A DNA stretch of 64,000 nucleotides from Gonatopus flavifemur (Eukaryota > Arthropoda > Insecta > Hymenoptera > Dryinidae): NCBI GenBank assembly GCA_018340375.1, contig JAFFJZ010000010.1:6138001-6202000 (forward strand). Reading direction: 5' to 3'. The position numbers and the translations under genes were made by a program. The notes under the pieces are model-generated. The model made no database searches. It saw nothing but the letters and a program-made list of their open reading frames with translations, and was not told the DNA's origin. Shown here piece after piece: positions 47,810-58,913 of this stretch (position 1 is its first letter; each line of letters begins with the position of its first letter).

Positions 47810-50231
47810 CATATGAATTGTTTCATTATTTGTATGGAAGAAGAGCTGCTGTATCAGAACATGTGACTCTCATTTTGTACAGTCACTTTTTTCCGAATTT
47901 TCAAATGAATTTTACTAAATTTATCTGAAAAATTAGCTACGAGAGATATTTTTCAACTGTCACAGCTACTTCCTGGTGGGGAAATTTCACACTGGGCCAG
48001 CATCGGCCCCATCTTGCCAACATGGGACCAAAACGTAGCCAAAATGGATACACGCTGGGGTGGAATCTAAAACATCGAATTGTCTCCAAAAGTTTTCAAC
48101 AGAGAGCTCGTTGATTCGTCTCATACCTTTCCTGACAACGCAAAACTCTTAAAGATAACCCATATAACAATTTTTAGGTTCCGTCAATGGTGACAATAGA
48201 ATATAGCTTGGCGCGATATTGACAGGCAAGGCTTGACAACCTGTAAATATTCAATGTTGATTAACAACAATTATAATGTTGCACAACGAATTTCGGTTGT
48301 CAGCCTACCATTGATTCACAATTCCACCAGGCTTGGCGCTTGCTAGGGTCATCCTTGGTTCAACATACCGTTCTTGACCGAACGATAGATTCTATTGAAA
48401 GTGAGGATCATTCAAAATATGATTGAATATTGCCACAAATTTAGGTCCAGTCTGTGTGTTTGTTGAAAAGAGAAGAAATGCGGAGTGTGTAGAAGTTGAG
48501 TAAAGTTCCTTCGGTCAAACTCCTTCCCAAGGCTCTTCCAATGTTCATAAGGGCTGGGTGAACCTTGCGCCATTGGTGAATTCTTACATGAGATACCAGA
48601 TATTTTCAAATGATCGTACGTGATATATCATTGGAAACAAAAATATTATCTCCGTTTATTTTGAAATTGACAATCTTGAGTTTTGATTCACGTGTCGTCA
48701 CTCTAAATTCACTTCTGACAATACATCAAACGTTTGAACAATGCATTCGTTCGAGTGAAGACAAGCACGAATCTCATTATTACCACAGGCAACAATTCTT
48801 TGAAATTTGGTTTGTTCTCTTCCTTCGACATCATACTGAAACAGAATAATGTTTATTGAGAAAAGAATGAATAAGTATAGTCACATTGGATGGAACGTTA
48901 TTGTAAACTTTGATGACTTTTCATCATCGCGTGAAATTGCACAAACGTTGAAGTCTATTCATGCTAACGTGTAGAAATGTCAGCTTCGCTTGGCGAGTAT
49001 GCGTTAACTCAACACCCGGTTTGCACGAAACCGAATAGAACTTTTCTCATCAAATTGAATATTTTGTTTCTTTATTAATATTCCCTTTCCCTTCAAACGA
49101 GGACACAAGATAACATGAAAGATAAACGAGAGGTGATCAAGACTCTCAAGAGAGAGGTGTCTTGGACATTTACGCTATTTGGCTTATACACCTGAATCAG
49201 ACATCACGATCAATATTTTCTTATGCAATCAGTTTACTATCTGCCATCTGAGAGTGCATGATCTGTCAAAAACTTATATTGTTCTTCCTTTTCTTTCCTT
49301 TCCTTTATCTCCTCCCTCCCCATACTTTTACGCGCAAGAAAAGATCTGTCACATTTACGGACAGTAATCAAGAGTACTTGCAACTCGTTCGTATGTTATG
49401 AGGCTTATCCTGCGTATATCACGCACGTGTACAGGAAGAAAGCTTGTAAAAGAATTGAATATCGATATCTCGAATCAACGGACGATGTCTCTCGTCGTGC
49501 TCATCAAGAATCAAAGACAAGACGAGAAGAGGGAAGACACGAGTGCTGCGTCATTTACTGCGAGACGTGAAACGAGACTCGTGTCTGGGGGTATCTGGAG
49601 ATCCAATAATGTATACGTACGAAAACCTTCAAGGTCTTTGTTTCTTTTTGTAACAAGGATATTTTCGCTGGATTTATTATAACCAGCGTTGGATCCTCGG
49701 GTCACGAAGTATCAGTTGGAAATTAAAAATTATTTTCTGCAATGACAAATTTGTTACGTAATTATCCGAATTCGGGTGTTCGTCAATGATGAATAAATTA
49801 TCGAGGAAAATGATGTAACTCGAGGAAAGAAGAATCAATTTTGGGAAGTTCTTATTAGATTTGATTGCTTATGCTTGCGCGGTTGAATCTCTCGATTGAA
49901 ACCGAAATCCAAACAAAACTCTCAAATTGGAACTTTTTCTCCTAGATCCACCCATCATTGCCAGGTGAATACTACTTCCAACGGAATTATCGAATCATAC
50001 TCTTGTATTAGAGATAATAGACAATTGGAATAAAGTGTTCGTTACTACCCTGGCAACAGTGGGAACAACGCAGTGCCAATCTAGCAGCTCTGAATCCAAA
50101 CAGATCGACAAAAATTGGAAGGCTGGATCGAAGAAGCGGTTGTGCGCGTGACCTGTCGTCTAATGCACCTAAAAGCAGGCAACCTGCGTTAGAGGACATT
50201 CATGAAAAAATAAAGTAAGACATTCGCGATA
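47810..50231. other. No gene recognised; small repeat fragments
   Basis: 47995-48060 is a TGGGCC fragment ending GATACACGCTGGGG, like the end at 39060. 48128-48190 resembles 6240-6305 (GACAACGCAAAACTC). The remainder shows nothing I can support. Confidence 0.35.
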
Positions 50232-50446
50232 CAGTGCACTCTCTGAATACCACCGCAGACCTCTCTTTCACTCAAATGCCTACTTTTGATAGAGGGAGAA
50301 AGAAATCATTCGACACTACGCACTAGGACCCCGCAATAAGAACACGCACTCTCTTCTTCATTTGAACGGTTGTTGCCTTGCGTTGAATAAAGAAGGTGAG
50401 TGTTCTTATTGCGGAGTCTTTCTGCATTCGGAATGTGGACTGTACT
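50232..50446. mobile_element. TACAGTSCACTCTCTGAAT hairpin element
   Basis: TACAGTGCACTCTCTGAATA on the left pairs imperfectly with CATTCGGAATGTGGACTGTA on the right. Inside, GACCCCGCAATAAGAACAC (50327) pairs with GTGTTCTTATTGCGGAGTC (50418), giving a strong inner hairpin with CTCTTCTTCATTT/AATAAAGAAGGTGAG continuing it. Noncoding. Outer boundaries approximate. Confidence 0.65.
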
Positions 50447-50497
50447 AAAAAAGAACTTCTAGTTGCAGAGTTTTCTTGAAACAATTCCGTATTGTAT

Positions 50498-51476
50498 CCC
50501 TGGTGAAAAAATCTTTCTGAATCTCTCTATATTTTCGGAGCAATTTCAGAGTAATTCAGAGACCTGTCAAATAGTCATACATCCTGAATCTCTCTCAATT
50601 TTTTTTATGGAAATCAAGGAATTCTTCAGGATCTTCCTAAACTTTTCCGAATTCTCCAGAACTTCATTCATTAACAATTCAAAGCTCATGCTGAATTTTT
50701 CTCAAACAGTCTGAGTTCCTCTGAATCTCTCTGAATTCATCTGAATCTCTTTGAATGTTTCAGAATTTCATGTATCTGAATTTCAAAGCTTACTCTAAAT
50801 TTGCCTGAATTTTACTGAATTCTCCTGAATTTTTCTGAATCCCTTTGAATCTTTCCGAATTTCAAATATTGAGAATTCAAAACAAACTCTGAATTTGTCT
50901 GAATCCTTCCGTGAAGTTCCATACTCGACTTTTGCTAAGTTTCGTGTTTCTGATTTCACCTGAAACTCCCTGAATACCTCCTCTGAATTTCCATTTCTCT
51001 CTGAGTTTCTCTGTATCCCTCTGGATCCTTATAAAAAGTTCCATGGTCAATGTTTCCTAATTTCCAGGTCTCTAAATTTCTCTAAAACTCCCTGAATGGC
51101 TCTGAAATCTTGAACCAAAAATTCCCCTTGATTTATTTGTCCCTGAATTTCTCTGAATTTCTTCGAATCCTTCCGTGAAGTTCCGTGCTCAATTTTTCTT
51201 AATTTCCGTTTTTCTGATTTTCCCTGAATGCCTCTGAAATCTCGCACAAAAAATTTCACTCAATGTACCTCTCTTTGAATTTCTCTGACTCCTTCTGGAA
51301 AGTTCAACGCACAATTTTTCTTAATCTGCCCGTCTCTCAATCCTTCTGAATTTCCCCAAATCACGATGAATTGCTTTGAATTCCTCTGAATGTCCCTAAA
51401 TCCCTCGGAATCTCTGTGAATTTCTCTGAAACATGAAATTTTCACAAAGATTCAGAGAGTTTTGTTTTCACCAGGG
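50498..51476. mobile_element. CCC-type element filled with CTGAATTTCT units (CCCTGGTGAAAA ends)
   Basis: Ends CCCTGGTGAAAA and TTTTCACCAGGG, flanked by AT on both sides. Nearly the whole 979 bp consists of diverged CTGAATCTCT/CTGAATTTCT units on the plus strand, with blocks such as CTTCCGTGAAGTTCC repeated at longer range. Only the right end carries the unit inverted (AGATTCAGAGAG). The many SEIQ- and EFREIQ-like frames are repeat translations. Confidence 0.75.
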
Positions 51477-51988
51477 ATGTTAGAAATTAGGATGGATTCA
51501 ATGGAAAAAGGCCATATGCGTCAATCGAATCTATTCATTTTCCTTTCAATCTACAATAATTTCTAACCTACAATACGGAATTATCTCAAAATTTGTTAAA
51601 CTGTTGTGGAATATATTTGCAACATATTTCTCGCTGGAAGTTTTTTTTTAATACCGCGAATTTCTTACTTTTTTTTATAATGAAAGTTCTCCAACTGGAT
51701 AACCCACATATATGCGTTTCGATGATATGATTCCTATACAAAAGTTGATTTTGTCCAGAATAATTATCCTCACTTATCTATCAGATATCTCAACACATGG
51801 CATACAATGTTTATTGGCCATTCGATCACTCCCAACCCCTGTGAATAGGCTAGAGTTTCTCACCGCAGCAATTCCAGAGTCAGTCGAATCATCATTCGTT
51901 CGGCTCACGAACGGCTACCCAGCCAACCATGGGTTGGTTCCAATCACTGGTCAATTTGATTGATTCCAATGACATTTACTAATAATTG
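51477..51988. other. No gene recognised
   Basis: Nothing supported. Confidence 0.3.
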
Positions 51989-52577
51989 CCCATGCAGAAA
52001 TTAATGAACGACCCAGTACTGGAATAACGTTATTTGCCAACTGCCAACTGTTGGCAAACAACGTTGGAATAAACCCGGAATGATAACGCTGATCAACACT
52101 GGTCAATCAGTACTGGTTTTTCATTGTATACCAACATTGACAATTGATTTTCAACCGGTGATGGTAATCCATTTAAGCCTTTGTACGTAGCTAATGAAAA
52201 TAATTATATATTTTCAGCTAATGTCCATGGTTATATCGAAAGTAAAAAATACAACACATCTGTTCGTATGTTGCTGAAGTTTTAATCGTTTCTTGAAACG
52301 AATGAATAATCCGAAAACATGTGAAGAAGTCAATTCGAGAACATGAATAATATTTTCTTCAAAATTTTGCCGTATTAAACCACACATAATGGACAACGTT
52401 GAGCGAGTTTTAAATCAACGTTGGCAAATCAGCATTGACTATCGGCGTTACAACAACATTGTACTGGTTGTTACTTCAACCACGTTACAACGTTGGCAAC
52501 CAACCCTGGTAATCAGTGTTGTACCAGTACTGTTTCGATTGTTATGGTTGGTTGGAAGTCGGCATTTTCTGCATGGG
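51989..52577. mobile_element. CCC-type element with CAACGTTGG and CAGTACTG words (CCCATGCAGAAA)
   Basis: CCCATGCAGAAATTAATG on the left and CATTTTCTGCATGGG on the right are inverse, TG on both sides. CAACGTTGG, CCAACTG/TTGGCAAAC and CCAGTACTG words recur in both halves. A fragment of the TGTTGCTGAAG MITE (from 52267) sits in the middle. 589 bp. The piece at 59936-60075 contains related CCCAGCACTGG and TTTGCCATCAATGGCAAAC words. Confidence 0.75.
52267..52400 (+). mobile_element. TGTTGCTGAAGTTTGAATCG MITE, partial copy 3
   Basis: TATGTTGCTGAAGTTTTAAT followed by CGTTTCTTGAAACGAATGAA matches the left part of 29285-29510. No matching right end was seen. Confidence 0.45.
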
Positions 52578-53230
52578 TGATCAATGGTTTGGGAGTTATG
52601 TAGGATTTTTATGCGCATGTTCATTCATTGGATAACGATGGATCGAAAATCGATCATTTTTGAAGGACCAATTGTTGGGCGCTGATGCGGACATAGAACA
52701 GGACAATTATTGATCAATCTCGTGGTCCATAGAATTGACCAAAAATTGATCATTCAACATACGTCGATAATCGAAAATCTGGAAATGTAAGACATCACTC
52801 ATTTTCTATCGGTAATATGGAATTTTGCATTGTTTGTCGATGTCATGTCAATAGGATAGAATTATTTATTATGTATTGTTTATTACAAAAAATTGTTGTG
52901 ATTTATCGATTCATTCATCTCCGTCGTATCAGTGATCGCAACTTATTCGAATTTTATATTATTATTCGTGGCGCGGTAAAATTGTTGGGATGAATTGAGG
53001 TTATTCATAGCCTCAATTTCGGAGCATGGATGCAAATTCCTATTATTATTATAACCGAGTGAACCGATTGAACTCCATTCCAATCAAAAACTGTGGTTTT
53101 GGGTTAATATTTATATCATAATGTTAAATGAACGGATCCACTTTTACAGTGCCGTCATCACAGTTTTGAAATGACAAAATTCAAAACAAATTGCAACAGA
53201 ATTCTTTGACATTGAAGTCATTATATTAGT
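52578..53230. other. No gene; TTGATCA-type repeat fragment
   Basis: 52640-52800 carries GATCGAAAATCGATC, TTGATCAAT and ACCAAAAATTGATCA words. A weaker relative is at 55640-55715. The rest is AT-rich. Confidence 0.35.
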
Positions 53231-53687
53231 ATTTCAAACTCTATAATAGCGTCGTGTCGCCAACTTTGTTTTATGTCTCTCCGGTCTGGGGACTGAGATA
53301 TTTTGGAATTCCAGAAGGAGATCAGCAAGAATTCTTTAAACGTCTTTTTAGTCTACCTCGTAACACAGCGGCGCATGCTCTCCGCTTGGAACTTGGTATG
53401 TACCTGATTTCTGTACAAGTCCCCTGGTGAAAATGAAGCATATGCACGAAACGCAAAGGCAGCGCATACGAAGCGAAAAATGTTTCAATTCCCTCTTCCT
53501 GAAACGTGTGATGCCTGTTTGCTGTGAAGGAATGAAATCATACGTTCCATATACGTTTCATGAGCTCTCGATTCCGTTTCTCATACACTTCATGTGAAGT
53601 AATAGTAAGTTACATCAAGCGTGTACGAACCATACCCATTCTGACTTCAAATAATATTTTTAGGCGGTTGATCCAAACGACAGTTCA

Positions 53688-53742
53688 TGGCTCAGTGGAT
53701 AAAACCCTCGTCTGCCATGGTGAAAGTTGACGGTCCGAATCT
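53688..53742 (+). repeat. tRNA-like A and B boxes (SINE-like fragment)
   Basis: TGGCTCAGTGG at 53688-53698 is a perfect RNA polymerase III box A, and GGTCCGAATCT at 53732-53742 is close to box B. The 33-base spacing is that of a tRNA. The arms do not close into a clean cloverleaf, so it is not a functional tRNA. A tRNA-derived SINE head is the best reading. No A-rich tail or target duplication was identified. Confidence 0.6.
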
Positions 53743-53818
53743 CGCTGTGGGATATACTTTTGTTTATTTAGCTTTCATGAATTTTATACGCTCCCTTTGT
53801 TTCAATTCCCTCTTCACA

Positions 53819-54158
53819 CACGGAAAAAATAATTTAGCTGCAGCAGCTAAATGGCGCTAGCGCAGACACGGACAGCCATTAAATTAGCTCCTGGAGCTAA
53901 ATTTAATGGCTGTCCGTGTCCGTGCTAGCTACTTAGCTGCACGGAGAAAGAAGGTTTCGTTCAGATCAAATTATCTACGTGAAAATACCTCTAAAAGTAC
54001 CATACTGGCTTGGACTTTCCTAAAGAAGTATACTACTTTTGTAGATATTTTCATGTAAATACTTTGATCTGGACAAGACTGATGCTCGAACACTATAAAG
54101 TATGGTAATTTTTAGCAGATCTTTTTTCTCCGTGTGCTGCAACTAAATTACTTTTTGT
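53819..54158. mobile_element. CAC-type element with AGCTAAA hairpin, nested
   Basis: The left end reads CACGGAAAAAATAATTTAG followed by CTGCAGCAGC. The right end, CAACTAAATTACTTTTTG, is its diverged inverse. GACACGGACAGCCATTAAAT pairs with ATTTAATGGCTGTCCGTGTC inside. It is itself split at 53940 by another CAC-type element. The right boundary and target duplication are uncertain. Confidence 0.6.
53940..54134. mobile_element. CAC-type 2-bp-TSD MITE, innermost level of the nest
   Basis: CACGGAGAAAGAAG and CTTTTTTCTCCGTG are the ends, TG on both sides. AGATCAAATTATCTACGTGA pairs with CATGTAAATACTTTGATCT. 195 bp. Confidence 0.75.
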
Positions 54159-54576
54159 ATCCCTCCCATTCAAGCTTCGTATACTTTTCATTAACGTTTC
54201 GGTTACTTTCCAACATAAGCTTCGTTTACCCTTCCTTTTCGCTTCCATTTTCACCAGGGTGGTTGAATTTGCCATAGGTTGGGTAATAAAAATACTAAAG
54301 ATGGAAGAAAACCGATTTCCCAGGATTTGTTTCCATCAGCTGGTGGCCTTATCGGGGGAAGTGAAGTGGATAACTCATTAAATTAGTTCTCCCAACTGCA
54401 AAATGCTCTGCGACACATTAATGTATAATAGAAGGTCTTTGGAATGACCTTTCAGCAGAATTTTGGGAAACTCAAAAGGATTCCGCTCTCTCTAATTTGG
54501 CTCTATTCTTAAGAGAAGCAGATCTGGAGTTGTATATAAACTCTACCTCTGAGATTTTACCCATCTACATCATCCA

Positions 54577-54811
54577 CACTAAGAGAAGTGGAATGCAATG
54601 ATTACCATGTACAAATAGTAATTGGAGGACAACTTCGCGACTTTGGTTTCGGATACTATGGAGAATAGTAGCAATGTTCATGCACATGGGAATGGTTACC
54701 ATTTACATGAAGATGAATACCAAATAACGTAGTTGCCATCATCCACTTAGAGATTCTGTCATTCAACTACCATTTTGACATCGTAATGGTTACAGTTCAC
54801 TTCTCTCAGTG
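54577..54811. mobile_element. CAC-type 2-bp-TSD MITE in the LINE relic
   Basis: CACTAAGAGAAGTGGAATG and CAGTTCACTTCTCTCAGTG are inverse ends, CA on both sides. AATGATTACCATG pairs with CGTAATGGTTACAG. LINE-like sequence continues on the far side. 235 bp. Confidence 0.7.
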
Positions 54812-55302
54812 CACAATTTTTTCCAGAACCAAAATGCAAATCCGGCTTTCCAACACTTTCACCCGTAGATTTCATAACGGTACATTTTCCTATTCTCTTT
54901 TTGTCCAATTTACTCACCGTTTCGGAAACACTTTTTGAGCTTCTTCGGAAATCCCAATCTATCAGACTGCGATAATATAATTGAATTACTGGATTGTAAC
55001 GATAATCGGGTTATTGAAGCACTTTACTGCTCTCTGGTGGGCTGTTTCAAATTGCGTGCCTTTGGTTGTGGCGATTTATAACTTATAGTAAATAATTTAT
55101 AGTTTGTGGATTTATAACTCTGTAGGTTTATAGTCCAAAGGCATGTTTTGATTGCATTGTTCTGAGGCAACTGCTTCGATGAAACTTTTCGCTTTGTAAA
55201 TTTGCTTCCGAAGTTTATTGTAACAAATTACTATTATATAATATTGTTCTGAGGTTTCCTCCTCCATAATTGAATCTTGTAATTCATATTAATATGATAC
55301 TA

Positions 55303-55570
55303 CACTGTAAAAAAAATTTGTTGAATTCCAAACAAAAATGCTTGGAAATTTCCAAACTTGGTTTGGAAAAATAATTTCCGAATTTTTTTTGTAAATTGCC
55401 GAACAAAAGTTTGTGAATTCTCAAAAATCTTCGTGAAATCACAAAATTTTTTGAATGTTTACAAACTTTTGTTTGGTAATTTACAAAAAAACTGCCAAAC
55501 TTCTTAGTCAATTTTCGATCATTCCCAAACCAAAATAATTGTCCAATAATTGCCAAATTATGGGTCACAT
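55303..55570. repeat. CCAAAC/GTTTGG-rich foldback
   Basis: Starts TACACTGTAAAAAAAATTTG. GGTTTGG, CCAAAC, TTTGTAAATTGCC and GGTAATTTACAAA words face each other across a centre near 55430. A right terminus matching CACTGTAAAA was not found, so the element is open-ended. Confidence 0.5.
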
Positions 55571-58213
55571 TATTTCACAGCTGATGGCAGCACCTACGCC
55601 CATGCCATTGACCTAAGATTGCCCTGCAATTGGGAAATCCAATGGTCCACCGAAATTGATTGATTATTGGTCGCCAATACGGACACAAAAATGAACAAAT
55701 ATTGACCAGTTATCTATCAGCTTTGGTTAGCTGGGTATGTATTGGAACCATTGAAAAACAATTCTTGTTCTGTGAAAATTCTTCAGAGAATCATCAAACG
55801 AACAAAGTAAATAACGATAAATGATGTATTCCGATTGAAACGTAGAAAGTTTCGAATGTTTCAGTGTAAAAAAAACTTGTTTGGGTGTTTGTTTTGTAAT
55901 CCGCTGTCGTGTATAATTTTCACACATCTCTCATCTTTCATCTTCATTCACGATCCATTACTCCAAACGAGGAAATCAAAATAAAAAAGGGGGTGTCAAC
56001 GACAACAGAGAGCAACAGTATTGAACCGTACGTCTATCTTATTATACCTACGCTTCTTTTATGATCATTCAATACCTGAATTCAAACGTCCTCATACAAA
56101 TCGTATCCGTGATATACAGTACTCGATATATCTCGTACCGTATCAGAACTAGATTATACTGAACCCAGTCTAGTCGATCACAATACAAAATTAAGATAGC
56201 GATCGACACCCCGGGATACAATCATACCGCAGGCGCGAAGCTTCTGACAGGAACAAACTAAAACGAGCATAAGGAAATACGATAAATCGTGTTGCAAAAT
56301 ATCACCCTGTTTGTAGATTTTCATCGTACGTATGTATGGTGAATAACACGTGATGGTGATTTTGGCAGGAAATGATTTGTCATGGAAGGAAAAGAAAAAA
56401 AAAATCATTGAAACTCGAAGAATGGTGAAAAATGATACTTGCTTGTCGTTCGCCGCTTTCCGTTACCCCACGAATATTGTGATTCGTATTTTCAGATAGT
56501 TCCATACGTAACCTTCGATATCCGGTGAGAGGAAAAAGAAACAGAGGGCAGAATAAGATGATTTTTCGCAGATAAGATTTCACATTACGTTTGATCGTTT
56601 CTCATGATAAAAGGAATAAAGCTGTGTGGAGTAACGCCGTTCGAAGATCACGTAACAACATGATCATTGTTTTAATGTATGGGATTTATACCGCGAGAGA
56701 TACATCTTCGGTGCCGTGCTGCTGCTGCTGCTGCTATACATAAGATGACCGATCGTGATGGAATTCGATTTTTCAAGGAGAAAAAATTCAATTAAAATTT
56801 TCTACCGTGAAGATCTCTTGGATATCTGTTTGTGCAAGGTGATGTGTTTTCTTTCACTTTCAAATCGAATGAGCAATACGCGGATTTGCACCTGACGAGA
56901 TATTGTTTCGGAAATTTCCGATATCCGTGAATGGAGTTTTGAAAATTGGGTATTCGATATCTCGGTGAAAATCCATGTATTCTGAATCAGTCCAGGTTTC
57001 TTTGTCTTGACAAATAAAGGTTCGTACGGGGTGAAGGAAAAAAGATCTACAACTACGAATGTACACAAATCGTGACTAAGCACTTATGTTAAATGCGCGT
57101 GAACGTTCGTTTTGTTGTTCAAATTAGCCCGCCTTACTTTGCTTTGCTCTTTGTAAGGGGCGAGGGGACGGGGTTGGACCATCTTTTCCTCTTCCTTCTT
57201 CTATTATATGGCAGGGGTAAAGACATACGGACCCAATCAGAGACTCTGTAGTCATTCTTTACTAACTGAGCGAGACCCCTCTTTTACTTCTTCATGTTCT
57301 TGTTCTTCTTCTTCTTCTTCTTCTCCTCCTCCTTCTTCGTCCTCTTCTTCCTCTCCTGCTTTGATATAACTAAACGTGTTGTAGGGTGATTTTTGCATGT
57401 CACGTGGACAAACGGGCACTCTCTGAATACTCATCGTTAGGCTTTCGTTGTACTAGGATGAGACGGTTTCATCCAACGATACAAGACTACCACGCTCCAA
57501 ATTGGAATCTCTCGAAGGATTTCTCTAAGAGCTGAAAGGTCGTTGAGGTGAGGGGTGAGGTTCTTCGATCTGGCCGAACAAACTGACTGACAAAGAGAGC
57601 GAAGCTAAAGTTGGATCGGTTATGCTTACACAAGCATGCTATCTTTACACGTCTATTGTATGTAATACGGTATACGTGGATGTTCATCAAGATTGATGAA
57701 TATCATATTTTCAGACACAATACGTTAGAAATCGAATATCGTGAATTGTCAAGTTTTGTCATTTTTAATCACAGTTTTCGGTTGAGCGATACTTTTGCGT
57801 GGACTTGAATTTTGATGTTTTTCGAAGTAAATTTGCCACATTGGTCGGTAATTAACTCGTTAGTGAGGAACAACGAGCGAAATTATGTTCTTAATGAACG
57901 TTATTGATTAGAGCATGAGATGCGTTTCGAAGAATAGTATCCGTGCTCGAAGATGTTAAATTACGAAGTGACTTATGTAATTTCATCAACATACAGCCAT
58001 GGTCATCAGAATATAAACTGGTATGACCGGGATCTCAGAGAAATCTGGTTGAAAGTCTGGGGACAAGCTTGCAAAAATACTGGAATGATTTGGCGAAATT
58101 CTTTTCATAAAAGTATGTTCTTTAAATCCAAATCAGTAAAATTCACTGATTCTTCGTATTTTTCCCTGATTAAGAAATTCATCCCTCTCTCTCGGAATCC
58201 ATTTGAATATATC
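55571..58213. other. No gene recognised; two triplet microsatellites
   Basis: CTG repeat at 56716-56735 and CTT/CTC tract at about 57296-57360. The latter gives a poly-Glu frame at 57252-57434 (minus) which I do not accept as a gene. Nothing else supported. Confidence 0.4.
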
Positions 58214-58892
58214 ACGAAGTAAGATATAAGGAGTCTTATTCCCATACAACAGGAACGATTGAAGCATTTCGTACCACGAAATTGAGATGTGATATTTTCA
58301 TAAAATTCTTACACATGACTCTACTCCCGAAGAGAACATGAAGCTTCAGCGAACGTTGAAATTAGATCTGTATAGATCGGGCAGAAGGTTCATGGAAGCT
58401 CATTTTTAGATTCACAAACGTTTGACAAAGGTTCTACGAACATTGAAATGTCCGCCTCGAAATACTTTCAGGAAACGTAGATGGAATGTTCATTGAAGGT
58501 TCATCGAAGGTTCGATAAAGCTTCACAAAAATATTTATACTTATATTAATTTTCATTATTTGATTGATTATTCATGTGAATTATTGGAAATGAATCCAAG
58601 TATAGATATTTTTGTGAAGCTTTATCAAACCTTCGATGAACCTTCAACGAACGTTGCATCTACGTTTCCTGAAAGTATTTCGAGCCGGACATTGCAACGT
58701 TCGTAGAACCTTTGTTAAACGTTTTTGAATCTAAAAATGAGCTTTCATGAACCTTCGACCCGATCTATGCAGATCTAATTTGAACGTTCGCTGAAGCTTC
58801 ATGTTCTCTTCGGGCTGTTCGCAACGCCACCCGTGGTGGAATTTGACTCGAAATTGCCGCTGTAAGAGATGACACTCCTTATATCTTACTCT
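58214..58892. repeat. Outer inverted pair around a hairpin element
   Basis: AGTAAGATATAAGGAGTC near 58219 is mirrored by CACTCCTTATATCTTACT near 58873. This suggests an older inverted-repeat element into which 58326-58814 inserted. The flanking duplication is not clear. Confidence 0.4.
58326..58814. mobile_element. CCC-type 2-bp-TSD hairpin (CCCGAAGAGAACATGAAGC)
   Basis: CCCGAAGAGAACATGAAGCT and AGCTTCATGTTCTCTTCGGG are exact inverse ends, CT on both sides. The arms stay paired nearly to the centre at about 58570 through AAAAATGAGCT, TTCGTAGAACCTTTGT and TTCGATGAACCTTCA-type words, with GAACGTT/AAGGTTC words repeated inside. 489 bp. Confidence 0.82.
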
Positions 58893-58913
58893 GTAAATGT
58901 ATGCGTAAGTAAA

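Larger units (their letters stand above)
53422..54259. mobile_element. CCC-type element (CCCTGGTGAAAATG) inside the LINE relic
   Basis: CCCTGGTGAAAATGAAGC and GCTTCCATTTTCACCAGGG... ends are inverse for 12 bases and similar further in. Flanks are TC (left) and TG (right). With one duplicated TG removed the LINE frame reads Val-Gln-Val-Val-Glu-Phe across the site, so a 2-bp duplication with one later change fits. The body has ATACGTTTC, GTTTACCCTTCC and similar repeats, a tRNA-like segment and a nested CAC-type element. Confidence 0.75.
53231..55070 (+). pseudogene. Non-LTR retrotransposon relic, C-terminal part, split by insertions
   Basis: Before the first insertion the plus frame reads SPVWGLRYFGIP and then FFKRLFSLPRNTAAHALRLE, typical of the region following the reverse transcriptase domain in insect non-LTR elements. 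After the insertion at 53422-54259 it resumes with EFAIGWVIKILKMEENRFPR, and a later frame gives WNDLSAEFWETQ. After a second insertion (54577-54811) it continues with KMQIRLSNTFTRRFHNG, and PIYQTA near 54955, recalling the terminal zinc-binding region. Stops and frameshifts are present. The upstream endonuclease and RT core are missing, so it is probably 5'-truncated. Clade not assigned. Confidence 0.75.

Noticed and set aside
53688..53742. Functional tRNA gene
   Set aside because: Box A and B are good, but acceptor and anticodon stems do not close, and the sequence lies inside a mobile element.
57252..57434. Glu-rich 60-residue frame
   Set aside because: Produced by the CTT/CTC microsatellite.
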